Shown here one piece after another: positions 57,166 through 64,000 of a stretch of 64,000 nucleotides of DNA. The notes beneath the pieces were generated by a model. The model was not told where the DNA came from, did no database searches, and saw only the letters and a program-made list of their open reading frames with translations. The DNA lies in NCBI GenBank assembly GCA_963838205.1, contig CAWIQF010000024.1, forward strand, positions 1 through 64,000, in the 5' to 3' direction. Positions within the stretch are counted from its first letter, which is position 1. The number at the start of each line of letters is the position of its first letter. A program made the position numbers and the translations under genes. Origin of the DNA: CAIVVT01 sp963838205 (lineage in GTDB: Bacteria; Acidobacteriota; Terriglobia; Bryobacterales; Bryobacteraceae).

Positions 57166-57274
57166 CACACACAGGTTTTGTGGTCGTGAGACCATTCGAT
57201 CTGTTTCTCCCACTGAACATCAGCCCGGTTTGCCGGGGTTCACGAAAGCCCGCCTGTTGGCGGGCTTTCGTTTT
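57166..57274 (+). ncRNA. Candidate structured small RNA upstream of rnj
   Basis: About 109 bases run from a good promoter to a perfect terminator without coding potential. The body can form GGTC-GTGA-GACC (57182-57193) and CCCGG-TTTG-CCGGG (57224-57238) hairpins, then the terminator stem. It does not resemble 6S, SRP or tmRNA sequences I know. It could be a trans-acting RNA or a terminated leader of the RNase J gene, whose ATG is 110 bases further on. The acidobacterial acido-1 motif is an idea to test, not a match I can claim. Confidence 0.6.
57243..57274 (+). terminator. Intrinsic terminator of the small RNA
   Basis: CGAAAGCCCGCC, loop TGTT, GGCGGGCTTTCG and TTTT form a 12-bp perfect stem with a U-tract. 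Confidence 0.92.
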
Positions 57275-57383
57275 GACTGGTGACGCGGTTGCGCACTCCT
57301 GAGCGGTGCCAGGCGCGGGCGGGGGATCAGGCGGTGTGTTAGCCTTAAGGTTCCCGGAGCGCACATTAGAAAGCCGTATATTC

Positions 57384-59054
57384 ATGTCAGATAAGAGGTT
57401 GCAGGTGATCCCGCTGGGCGGGCTGGGCGAGTTCGGGATGAACTGCCTGGCGCTGCGCTACGAGGATGACATCATCGTGATCGATGCGGGGATGATGTTC
57501 CCCGACGCGGAGCTGATGGGTGTGGACATCGTCACTCCCGATTTCACCTATCTAGAAGAAAACAAAAAGTTTGTTCGTGCGCTGCTGCTGACGCACGGGC
57601 ATGAGGACCACATTGGCGCGCTGCCGTTTCTGCTGACGGAGATCGACATTCCGGTCTACGGCACGGCGTTCACGCTGGCGCTGGTGGAGCGGCGCTTGGA
57701 AGAGCACGAGATGCTCGACCAGGTCAAACTGCACCGGATCAAGCCCGGGCAGGTGGTCGAGATCGGGCCCTTCCAGGTTGAGTTCATCCACGTCACGCAT
57801 TCCATTGTGAGCGCGGTGGCGCTGGCTATCACAACGCCGCTGGGGGTGGTGATTCACACCGGAGATTTCAAAGTAGATCCTACCCCTACCGACAACATTC
57901 TTTTCGACTTGCACACGCTGGCGAGCTATGGGAAGCGGGGCGTGCTGCTGCTGCTGTCCGATTCGACCAATGTCAACCGGCCGGGCTACACGCCCAGCGA
58001 ACGGGCGGTGATGCCGCGCTTCGAGGAGATCTTCAATCGCGCCGAACACCGCATCATCGTCTCCTGTTTTTCGAGCTCGATCCACCGTCTGCAACAGATT
58101 CTGGACATCTCGGCCGAAATGGGCCGGAAGGTCGCATTTCTGGGCCGCAGCATGTTGACGACGACGGAGATTGCGCACAGCCTGGGCCTGCTGCACATTC
58201 CCGACAACACGCTCATCCGCCCGCAGGACATCATGTCGATGCCGCGCAACCGCGTGGTGGTCGTGGTCTCCGGCACGCAGGGCGAACCGATGTCGGCGAT
58301 GTCGCGAATCGCGGTAGACAGCCACAAGAACCTGTCGTTGGACAGCGGCGACATCGTGGTACTGAGCGCGCGCATGATTCCTGGAAACGAGAAGGGGATC
58401 GGGCGCATGCTGAACCACGTGGCGCGGCGCGGGTGCGAGGTGGTGGCGGGTTCGATGAATCCGCCGGTGCACGTTTCCGGGCACGGCTCGAGCGAAGAGC
58501 TGAAGCTGATGCTGAACCTGATCCGGCCGCGCTACTTCGTCCCGATCCACGGCGAATACTGGCAGATGTCGAAGCACGCCAAGCTGGCCAGTCATTTGAA
58601 AACATTAGGTTTAGAGGAGACCTTCCTGCTCGAGAGCGGGCAGGTGCTGGAGATCGACCATCACGGCGCCCGCAAAGCCGGCAAGGTGACAGTGGGGCGC
58701 GTGTGCATCGACTCGGGCTCGATCGACGAGGTGGTCGAGGACATGGTGATCCGCGATCGGCGGCATCTCTCCGAGGACGGTTTCGTGATCCCGATCGTCT
58801 CCATGGACAAGAACACGGGGCGCGCGGACGGATTGCCGGAGATCGTGACCCGCGGCTTTGTGTCGCTGGATGAGGGCTCGGATCTGCTGGCGACGGCGCG
58901 GCAGGTGGTGGCGCGGACGATCGAGAATTCATCGCGCGAGGAGCGCACCGACTGGGGCGTGATGCAGGAAAAGATCCGCACGGACCTGAAGCGTTTCCTG
59001 CACAAAGAGACCTCGCGGCGGCCGCTGATCATGCCGGTGATTCTGGAGGCTTAG
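57384..59054 (+). CDS. rnj: Ribonuclease J
   Basis: The 556-residue protein is an RNase J-type metallo-beta-lactamase: LGGLGEFGMNC, TLHGHEDHIGALPFL-type motif (LLTHGHEDHIGALPFLL), beta-CASP domain (VHTGDFKVDPTP, LLSDSTNVNRPGYTPSE, VVVVSGTQGEPMSAM, HVSGHGSSEELKL, PRYFVPIHGEYW). It is a 5'-3' exo- and endoribonuclease for mRNA turnover and rRNA processing. The ATG at 57384 gives the standard N terminus; there is no obvious ribosome-binding site. A hairpin-terminated small RNA lies just upstream. Confidence 0.96.
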   Translation: MSDKRLQVIPLGGLGEFGMNCLALRYEDDIIVIDAGMMFPDAELMGVDIVTPDFTYLEENKKFVRALLLTHGHEDHIGALPFLLTEIDIPVYGTAFTLALVERRLEEHEMLDQVKLHRIKPGQVVEIGPFQVEFIHVTHSIVSAVALAITTPLGVVIHTGDFKVDPTPTDNILFDLHTLASYGKRGVLLLLSDSTNVNRPGYTPSERAVMPRFEEIFNRAEHRIIVSCFSSSIHRLQQILDISAEMGRKVAFLGRSMLTTTEIAHSLGLLHIPDNTLIRPQDIMSMPRNRVVVVVSGTQGEPMSAMSRIAVDSHKNLSLDSGDIVVLSARMIPGNEKGIGRMLNHVARRGCEVVAGSMNPPVHVSGHGSSEELKLMLNLIRPRYFVPIHGEYWQMSKHAKLASHLKTLGLEETFLLESGQVLEIDHHGARKAGKVTVGRVCIDSGSIDEVVEDMVIRDRRHLSEDGFVIPIVSMDKNTGRADGLPEIVTRGFVSLDEGSDLLATARQVVARTIENSSREERTDWGVMQEKIRTDLKRFLHKETSRRPLIMPVILEA

Positions 59055-59090
59055 CGGGTCGTTGCGCAAGGCCGAACATCCGCTCCCTGA

Positions 59091-59260
59091 CGGTCGCGGC
59101 TCAGAAACACACGGGCGCGGCTCAGAAACACACGGTCGCGGCTCAGAAACACAACCGCTCCTTTCAGTCGCGGCTCCGTCACACGGGCGCGGCTCCGTCA
59201 CACGGGCGCGGCTCCGTCACACGGGCGCGGCCCAGAAACGATGGTCGCGGCTCCGTCACT
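59091..59260. repeat. Array of eight GGKCGCGGCTC units
   Basis: The 11-base core GGTCGCGGCTC or GGGCGCGGCTC occurs about eight times from 59091 to 59260, at spacings of mostly 19-21 bases (one of about 32), followed alternately by AGAAACACAC or CGTCACAC. Three central units are exact 19-bp repeats. It fills the gap between rnj and the FAD oxidase gene and begins after CTCCCTGAC. Confidence 0.75.
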
Positions 59261-59276
59261 TTCCGGCTGAGGCGAT

Positions 59277-60665
59277 ATGGATTCTAGCTCGACACCCGAG
59301 CCGATTCCAGCGGCGTATCTGGAAGACGAATCGGGATTTACGGGCCACGGAGAGGGCCTGTTCCGCCCCGCCACAGCGCAGCAGGCGGCGGAGGTGCTGG
59401 CCGAGGCGGCGCGCACTCGAACGCCGGTCACGGTGTCGGGCGCGGGCACCGGCGTCGTCGGCGGACGAGTAGCCGAGGGCGGGTGGGTGCTCTCGACGGA
59501 GCGCTTCCGGAGGTTGGAAATCGGCTCCGGGATAGCGGTTGTCGGAGCTGGTGTTCTTCTTCACGATCTGCAACTTGCAGCAAAAACCTCAGGTCAATTC
59601 TATGCTCCGGATCCAACCGAATGGGGCGCCTCGATCGGCGGGACCATCGCCACCAATGCCAGCGGATCGCGCAGTTTTCTGTATGGATCGACGCGCCGGC
59701 ACCTGCTGAGCGTGACGGTGGCGCTGATGGACGGCACGGTGCGGACATACGGGCGCGACGAAAGGCTCGATTTCGCGTACACGCCGCTGGCGGCGCCGCG
59801 CTGCCGGAAGCACACGGCTGGTTATTTTCTGCGGCAGAACAGCGGGTACCTCGAGCTCATTTGCGGTTCCGAAGGCACGCTGGCGGTGGTCCTGGAGGCG
59901 GAAGTGCAACTGCTGCCGCAGCCGAAGAGCCTGCTGAGCGGGGTGGTGTTCTTCCGGTCGGAGGAGGCGGCGCTGGATGCGGTGGATGCATGGCGCGAGA
60001 TACCGCAGTTGCGCATGCTGGAGTTTTTCGACCCTCCATCGCTCGACCTGCTGCGCGGCCCGTACCCGGAGATTCCTGCGGCGGCGCGCGCGGCGTTGCT
60101 GGTGGAGCAGATTGCCGATGGGCTGGAGGAAGACGCCGAGGAAGCGTGGCTGGAACGGATGGAGCGCTTCGGGGCGCTGGACGATTCGTGGTTCGGCACC
60201 ACCGACGGGGAGCGCGAACGGTTCCGGGTATTCCGGCACAAGCTGCCGGAGGTGGTGAACGAGCGGATCAAGCGCAACGGCTTTCAGAAGATGGGCACCG
60301 ATGCCGCGGTGCCGCTCGAGAAGAACCGTGAAATGATGCGCTGGTACCGTCAGGTGTTGGATGAACAATTCCCGGACAAGGCCGTGATGTACGGGCACAT
60401 CGGCGACTCGCACATGCATGTGAACGTGATGCCGGAGACGGAGGACGACGCGCGGCGCGGGCGCGCTTTCCAATATGAATCGGCGCGGCAGGCGGTGGCG
60501 CTGGGTGGCACTGTCAGCGCGGAGCACGGGCTGGGGAAAAAGAAGGCGCACTTCCTGGAGCTCGAATTCACACCGGCCGAGATCCAGGCGATGTGCGACG
60601 TGAAGCGGCATTTCGATCCGCAGTGGCTGCTGGGACGGGGCAATCTGCTGCCGCTGCCGGATTAG
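59277..60665 (+). CDS. FAD-linked oxidase (GlcD/D-lactate dehydrogenase-like)
   Basis: The 462-residue protein has an N-terminal FAD-binding PCMH domain (PVTVSGAGTGVVGGRVAEGG, DPTEWGASIGGTIATNASGSR) and a C-terminal FAD-oxidase domain with HIGDSHMHVNVMP (substrate-binding) and GTVSAEHGLGKKK. This is the pattern of glycolate oxidase GlcD and D-lactate/2-hydroxyacid dehydrogenases. The substrate is probably a D-2-hydroxyacid and the acceptor quinone or cytochrome; no Fe-S partner gene (GlcF type) is adjacent. A GAAACGGA/TCCGTTTT stem just after the stop may end the transcript. Confidence 0.88.
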   Translation: MDSSSTPEPIPAAYLEDESGFTGHGEGLFRPATAQQAAEVLAEAARTRTPVTVSGAGTGVVGGRVAEGGWVLSTERFRRLEIGSGIAVVGAGVLLHDLQLAAKTSGQFYAPDPTEWGASIGGTIATNASGSRSFLYGSTRRHLLSVTVALMDGTVRTYGRDERLDFAYTPLAAPRCRKHTAGYFLRQNSGYLELICGSEGTLAVVLEAEVQLLPQPKSLLSGVVFFRSEEAALDAVDAWREIPQLRMLEFFDPPSLDLLRGPYPEIPAAARAALLVEQIADGLEEDAEEAWLERMERFGALDDSWFGTTDGERERFRVFRHKLPEVVNERIKRNGFQKMGTDAAVPLEKNREMMRWYRQVLDEQFPDKAVMYGHIGDSHMHVNVMPETEDDARRGRAFQYESARQAVALGGTVSAEHGLGKKKAHFLELEFTPAEIQAMCDVKRHFDPQWLLGRGNLLPLPD

Positions 60666-60695
60666 AAACGGACACGCGCGGAGCGGTTCCGTTTT
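60664..60695 (+). terminator. Weak hairpin after the FAD oxidase gene
   Basis: AAACGGA and TCCGTTT can pair across a GC-rich loop immediately after the stop codon, with a short T run inside TCCGTTTTG. It is a candidate terminator; TGTCCCAGTGG follows, a motif also seen after 22335. Confidence 0.4.
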
Positions 60696-60722
60696 GTCCC
60701 AGTGGAGTGTCTCAGGCAAGAG

Positions 60723-60764
60723 CTGACAATGCCGACCGAGCGTCTGACAATGCCGACCGAGCGT
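60723..60764. repeat. Exact 21-bp tandem duplication
   Basis: CTGACAATGCCGACCGAGCGT is present twice in exact tandem (60723-60743 and 60744-60764). It lies in the 267-base gap between the oxidase and the enolase-superfamily gene. Confidence 0.85.
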
Positions 60765-60783
60765 CAACACGAGTGTTAACGCG

Positions 60784-60801
60784 GCAGGCATGAGTGCCTG
60801 C
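60784..60801. repeat. REP-like hairpin GCAGGCA-TGAG-TGCCTGC
   Basis: A perfect 7-bp stem with a 4-base loop, preceded by an AACAC-GA-GTGTT hairpin at 60766-60777. GC-rich hairpins with a TGCCTGC arm are plausible dispersed elements, but only one copy is seen here. Confidence 0.5.
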
Positions 60802-60932
60802 GCCACGGTGAATAGCCGGTGATCGTCGGAGGCTCTGCGGGACATGATGCTAGCGTTGCCTGCGGGCTGCCTGGCGAGTGCGCTTTGGAGTAGATTGGTC
60901 TATCCGGAATCCGGAGCCTGGAGAAGACCGCC

Positions 60933-62162
60933 ATGACCCGCCGCACACTGCTCAAGATTCTCGCGGCCGCGCCCGCCGCGCCGCTGTTTCCCGCCTTCGG
61001 CGCGCTGGCCGCGCCCAGCGCGGGCAAGTTGAAAATCAGCGCGATCAAGGCGCTGGGGATGCAGCCCGCGACGGCCGCGGGCAACTGCCTGATCCGCGTG
61101 GAGACGGACGGCGGCCTGTACGGTATCGGCGAGGCGGGCAGCACGGGGCCGATGGCGCGGGCGCGTATTCAGACCATGGAGCGGCTCCTGATCGGCAAAG
61201 ATCCGCTGAGCATCGAAAAACATTTCTTCGAGATGACGTCGTTGATGCACACCTACATCGCGCACATCCCGACCATCAGCGGGATCGACATGGCGCTATG
61301 GGACCTGGCCGGCAAGGTCCTCGACCGGCCGGTGTACGAGCTGTTGGGCGGGCCGTTTCGCGAGGCCGTGATGATGTACTCGCACGGCGACGGCTTCGAC
61401 ATGCTGGACATGGGCGCGTGCCGCGCCTGGGCGGCGATGGTGAAGTCGCGGCCGGAGGGTTTCAAAGCCTACAAGAACAGCATCAACACGGTGCTCGGCG
61501 TGCCGGCGGCGCGCTACGCCAACACCCTCACGCACGACGATCTGAAGAAGATTCGTACGGCCTACACCAATTGCCGCGAGGCCGTGGGCGACGAGATCGA
61601 CATCGCGGTGCACTGCCACAACGAATTCGATACGCCCAGCGCGATCGCCGTGGCCAAGGCCGTCGAGCCGATGGACCCGCTGTTCATCGAAGACGCGCTG
61701 AACCCGCCCTTCTCGGAGGGTTGGATGGCGTTGAGGCGCTCGACGCGCATTCCGCTGCTGACGGGCGAAAAGCTGGAGTTGGTGCGCGGCTTCAAGCCGT
61801 TCCTCGACACGCAGGCGGTGGACTTCGTGCATCCGGACCTGGCGTTCGCGGGCGGACTCACCGGCACGCGCAAGATCGCCGACTACGCCGCGCTGACGCG
61901 GACGCCGGTGGCGCTGCACAATGTGGGGACGCTGGTGCTGACGCACGCGTCGGCGCACTTCGCCGCGTCAATCCAGAATTTCTATCGCAGTGAAAGCGCG
62001 CTCGGGCACCCGGCGCATTACGTGGAGCAGATGGCGGCGTCGAACCCGCCGCAGGTCCGCAACAGCCTGCTGCCGCTGCCCAAGGGCGCGGGGCTGGGTC
62101 TGGATCTGAACGTGGATTTCCTGAAGAAATACATGGCCGAGGGCGAGACGTGGTGGGGGTAG
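60933..62162 (+). CDS. Tat-exported enolase-superfamily (mandelate racemase-like) enzyme
   Basis: The 409-residue protein starts with MTRRTLLKILAAAPAAPLFP, a clear twin-arginine signal. The rest is a mandelate racemase/muconate-lactonising enzyme domain: N-terminal capping strand, barrel motifs GIDMALWDLAGKVLDRPVYELLGG, AVHCHNEFDTPSAIA, LFIEDALNPPFSEG and LLTGEKLELV, which place the metal ligands (a His in place of the usual Asp, then Glu and Glu). The basic residue LHNVG near the end fits the general base of acid-sugar dehydratases. It may dehydrate galactonate- or mannonate-type acids outside the cytoplasm, although the substrate is not predictable. Confidence 0.88.
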   Translation: MTRRTLLKILAAAPAAPLFPAFGALAAPSAGKLKISAIKALGMQPATAAGNCLIRVETDGGLYGIGEAGSTGPMARARIQTMERLLIGKDPLSIEKHFFEMTSLMHTYIAHIPTISGIDMALWDLAGKVLDRPVYELLGGPFREAVMMYSHGDGFDMLDMGACRAWAAMVKSRPEGFKAYKNSINTVLGVPAARYANTLTHDDLKKIRTAYTNCREAVGDEIDIAVHCHNEFDTPSAIAVAKAVEPMDPLFIEDALNPPFSEGWMALRRSTRIPLLTGEKLELVRGFKPFLDTQAVDFVHPDLAFAGGLTGTRKIADYAALTRTPVALHNVGTLVLTHASAHFAASIQNFYRSESALGHPAHYVEQMAASNPPQVRNSLLPLPKGAGLGLDLNVDFLKKYMAEGETWWG

Positions 62163-62444
62163 AGTAGCTCGCAGGGGGTGCGCAGCGGCTCGCTCCAGCA
62201 AGTCGTGTGACCCTCCCTGGGGGAGACGCGCCCATGGCGCGCGGATACTCAAGAACGAAAAATGCGGAACAAAACCAAGTTGTATGTTGTTTGATTATTA
62301 TCAATGGCTTAAGGCTTATCTTTCGGCCATTTCTTGACCACAGGCAGAGGGTCTGAAACCGCGAGCGCCGCGCCGAGAGAAGTGGACCGCCCAATTGAGT
62401 GTAGGTCCGTTGTCAGGGGGGGCTGCGAAGCACGTGATTTATCC
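62163..62444. other. Gap before the membrane protein gene
   Basis: No gene seen. A GC-rich palindrome around CGCGCCCATGGCGCGCG (near 62228) and an AT-rich stretch (about 62260-62340) are the only structure noted. Confidence 0.4.
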
Positions 62445-62473
62445 TTGACGGAGACTGGTTTATGTCATAAACT
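62445..62473 (+). promoter_or_regulatory. Promoter of the membrane protein/HTH pair (leaderless)
   Basis: TTGACG (62445-62450), a 17-bp spacer and TAAACT (62468-62473). The -10 ends seven bases before the ATG at 62481, so transcription should start at or just before the start codon. The hexamers and spacing are identical to the marR promoter at 28567-28595. Confidence 0.75.
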
Positions 62474-62480
62474 ACAATAC

Positions 62481-63182
62481 ATGGCGGACCAAACCTCGTG
62501 CGATTCGCCCGGCCGCAAAGCTGCCGCGTATTGGTTCATCGACGGGTTGCCGGAAATTGTCGTCAGCCTGATCTTTATCGCGATGGGGTGTGGCCATCTC
62601 TATCTCAACGACGCCCATCTTCACCCGAGGTGGGTCCGCGCGACGATGGTGGCCATCGACGTGGCGTTGGTCGTGGTCATCCTGGTATTCGGCCGATCGA
62701 TGGATCTGTTCCTGAAGTCCCGGATCACTTTTCCGAGGACCGGCTATGTGCGGCCTCCGTGCGACTGGCGAGAGGACCCAGATCAGGAGACCGTCGTGAG
62801 CCTCGGGTTGACGAGCGAAAGCCGCCCGCCAAACCAAAATGTCACACGTTTCACCTCGTCGATTTTCGCTGCGGTGGTCCTGGCGCAAGTACTCGCCGGA
62901 GTGATCGCAAGGCCCATCGGGTTGGCAATTGCGATGTCGTCAGCGGCAATCCTGCTGTACGTGCTGCGCCGCCACAGTGAGCGACCGTACCATTGGGCAG
63001 CGGTTCTCTTGCTCCCTCTCGCCGGAATTGCCGCGATGCGGCTGCCAATGGGAGCGGACGACTATCCTTGGGCCGCGACTCTGATCGGAGGCGCCTGGCT
63101 TGCTTTGCAGGGCGCCTGGAGGCTGATCGGCTATGTGCGCCGGTATTCGCGGCACGCACCGCTGGAGAGCGTACGGCCGTGA
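62481..63182 (+). CDS. Polytopic membrane protein of unknown function
   Basis: The 233-residue protein has a polar N terminus with an AAYWFIDGLPEIVVSLIFIAMG motif and about six hydrophobic helices in two groups, separated by a soluble loop (about residues 78-118). I do not recognise a family with certainty. It is translated together with the following HTH gene (GTGA overlap), a layout found for small membrane proteins paired with winged-helix regulators. In-frame upstream sequence lacks a start signal; the promoter position also supports the ATG at 62481. Confidence 0.75.
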   Translation: MADQTSCDSPGRKAAAYWFIDGLPEIVVSLIFIAMGCGHLYLNDAHLHPRWVRATMVAIDVALVVVILVFGRSMDLFLKSRITFPRTGYVRPPCDWREDPDQETVVSLGLTSESRPPNQNVTRFTSSIFAAVVLAQVLAGVIARPIGLAIAMSSAAILLYVLRRHSERPYHWAAVLLLPLAGIAAMRLPMGADDYPWAATLIGGAWLALQGAWRLIGYVRRYSRHAPLESVRP

Positions 63183-63502
63183 ATGAGCGCATTCGCGAGC
63201 TCTCGCAGCTCGACCGGCTGGTCCACGAGCCTGCCCGGCTCCAGATCCTGATGTTTCTGGAGGAGGTGGGAGAGGCGGACTTTCTCTACCTGCAGCGTGA
63301 GGGAGGATTCACGCAGGGAAATCTCTCGGGTCATCTCTCCAGGCTGGAAGATGCGGGTTACGTCCAAATCCGGAAGATGTTCAAGGGCAAGACGCCGCTC
63401 ACAGTCTGCGCGCTCACGCCGAGTGGCGAGGTAGCGCTGGACGCCTATCGCCGGCAGATGTTCGGGATCTTATCGGAAGGCCAAGAATCGAAGCCTGCTT
63501 AA
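63179..63502 (+). CDS. Winged-helix DNA-binding regulator
   Basis: The 107-residue protein starts at a GTG overlapping the previous stop (GTGA) and has a single winged-helix domain: HEPARLQILMFLEEVGEADFLYLQREGGFTQGNLSGHLSRLEDAGYVQIRK with the recognition helix in TQGNLSGHLSRLEDAGYV. It resembles the HTH_27/MarR-like regulators of this size. It may sense a signal through the co-encoded membrane protein or control it. It is the last gene of the unit. Confidence 0.85.
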   Translation: MNERIRELSQLDRLVHEPARLQILMFLEEVGEADFLYLQREGGFTQGNLSGHLSRLEDAGYVQIRKMFKGKTPLTVCALTPSGEVALDAYRRQMFGILSEGQESKPA

Positions 63503-63565
63503 GCCGCTGATGCCTGTAGGAAGATTCGGGGGGCCGGGGCCACGTCATAGGTGTAGTGTAAAAGT

Positions 63566-64000
63566 TTGGTTACAGATCCGGCCGAAGTGCGCCGCCTGAC
63601 CGAATGGAAGGAAGCGGAGAACGTGCGCTTCCGGCGCTACCTGCATGCACGCCACCACGACCGGGTTGAGCCGTTCCAAATCATTGCCAGCAAGATCGAA
63701 GCGCAGATCGATTGCACCGCGTGCGCCAACTGTTGCCGCGAGATGATCGTCGAAGTGAATCAGGCCGATCTCGAGGCCATCGCGGCCCACCTCAACCTGA
63801 GCGTCGAGGACATGCGGCTGAAACACACCAGCGCCGACCCGGACGATTCGCGCCAGCGTGTTTTACGCAACGCGCGCGATGCCTGCACGTTCCTCGACGG
63901 CAAGCTGTGCCTGATCTACGAAGCACGGCCGGCGGCGTGCCGCCACTTCCCGCACGCGCACCCCGGAGAGCATTCGTTGGGCGCGCGCATCGAGTCGGCG
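63566..64000 (+). CDS. YkgJ-family cysteine-cluster protein (partial)
   Basis: The frame is open to the right edge, so the C terminus is missing. After a helical N terminus it has CTACANCCREM and, further on, CTFLDGKLCLIYEARPAACRHFPH, the two cysteine groups of the YkgJ/UPF0153 family that bind a zinc or Fe-S centre. The start is uncertain: TTG at 63566 fits the beginning of the helix, while GTG at 63587 is an alternative. The function is unknown. Confidence 0.85.
   Translation, partial: MVTDPAEVRRLTEWKEAENVRFRRYLHARHHDRVEPFQIIASKIEAQIDCTACANCCREMIVEVNQADLEAIAAHLNLSVEDMRLKHTSADPDDSRQRVLRNARDACTFLDGKLCLIYEARPAACRHFPHAHPGEHSLGARIESA

Overview
The window is GC-rich and reads as Acidobacteriota, most likely the Solibacteres/Bryobacterales lineage. 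That placement is inferred from the gene repertoire and from an RpoB carrying an eight-cysteine insertion of a type I associate with this phylum; no search was run. Coding density is high, most genes are intact, and there is no sign of a phage, plasmid, CRISPR array or insertion sequence.

Layout. (1) 270-2994: an APC-type permease with a cytoplasmic UspA-like tail, then a GNAT acetyltransferase. (2) 3131-9524: the most unusual block. A 38-bp inverted repeat and a candidate sigma-54 promoter precede a membrane-anchored GcvH-like protein, a HybA-like 4Fe-4S protein, a HybB/NrfD membrane protein, a histidine kinase whose sensor domain carries two c-type heme motifs, an NtrC-type sigma-54 activator, and a bacterial archaemetzincin. 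No catalytic dehydrogenase or hydrogenase subunit is present. (3) 9526-18056: RNase R, an adenosine-specific-kinase-family protein, an M20 dipeptidase, a DUF255 thioredoxin-domain protein, thiol peroxidase, a CPBP protease and a frameshifted sulfotransferase. (4) 18057-22897: a repeat-bearing intergenic region and secreted proteins, one built from HAF repeats. (5) 22945-30246: SpoT-like HD hydrolase, cdsA-uppS, a degenerate repeat zone, a secreted HExxH protein, a DUF3298-like lipoprotein, YceI, MarR, CvpA and PurC. (6) 30416-44799: the classical tRNA-Tyr, tRNA-Thr, tuf, tRNA-Trp, secE, nusG, rplKAJL, rpoBC cluster. (7) 44965-51503: URO-D-like protein, acetyl-CoA synthetase, AIM24-family protein, a degenerate hybrid kinase, DoxX and DUF1801 proteins. 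(8) 51572-64000: secA, a frameshifted secreted/membrane protein, a Tat-signal Nif3-like protein, a candidate small RNA, RNase J, an FAD-linked oxidase, a Tat-signal enolase-superfamily enzyme, a membrane protein/HTH pair and a truncated YkgJ-family protein.

How the parts work together. The block at 3131-8971 looks like a redox-responsive respiratory module: the heme kinase would sense electron or oxygen status and phosphorylate the sigma-54 activator, which could act at the inverted repeat to switch on the ferredoxin/quinone-reductase genes. The 30-45 kb block is the housekeeping transcription/translation core.

Structure beyond genes. Several genes have a -10 box ending only 5-7 nt before the start codon, which predicts leaderless mRNAs; two of these have identical TTGACG-N17-TAAACT promoters. 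A dispersed 79-87 bp double-hairpin repeat occurs twice, and three separate degenerate tandem arrays lie in gaps. Two genes are broken by apparent single-base frameshifts, which may be assembly errors. All coordinates and motif positions were read by eye.
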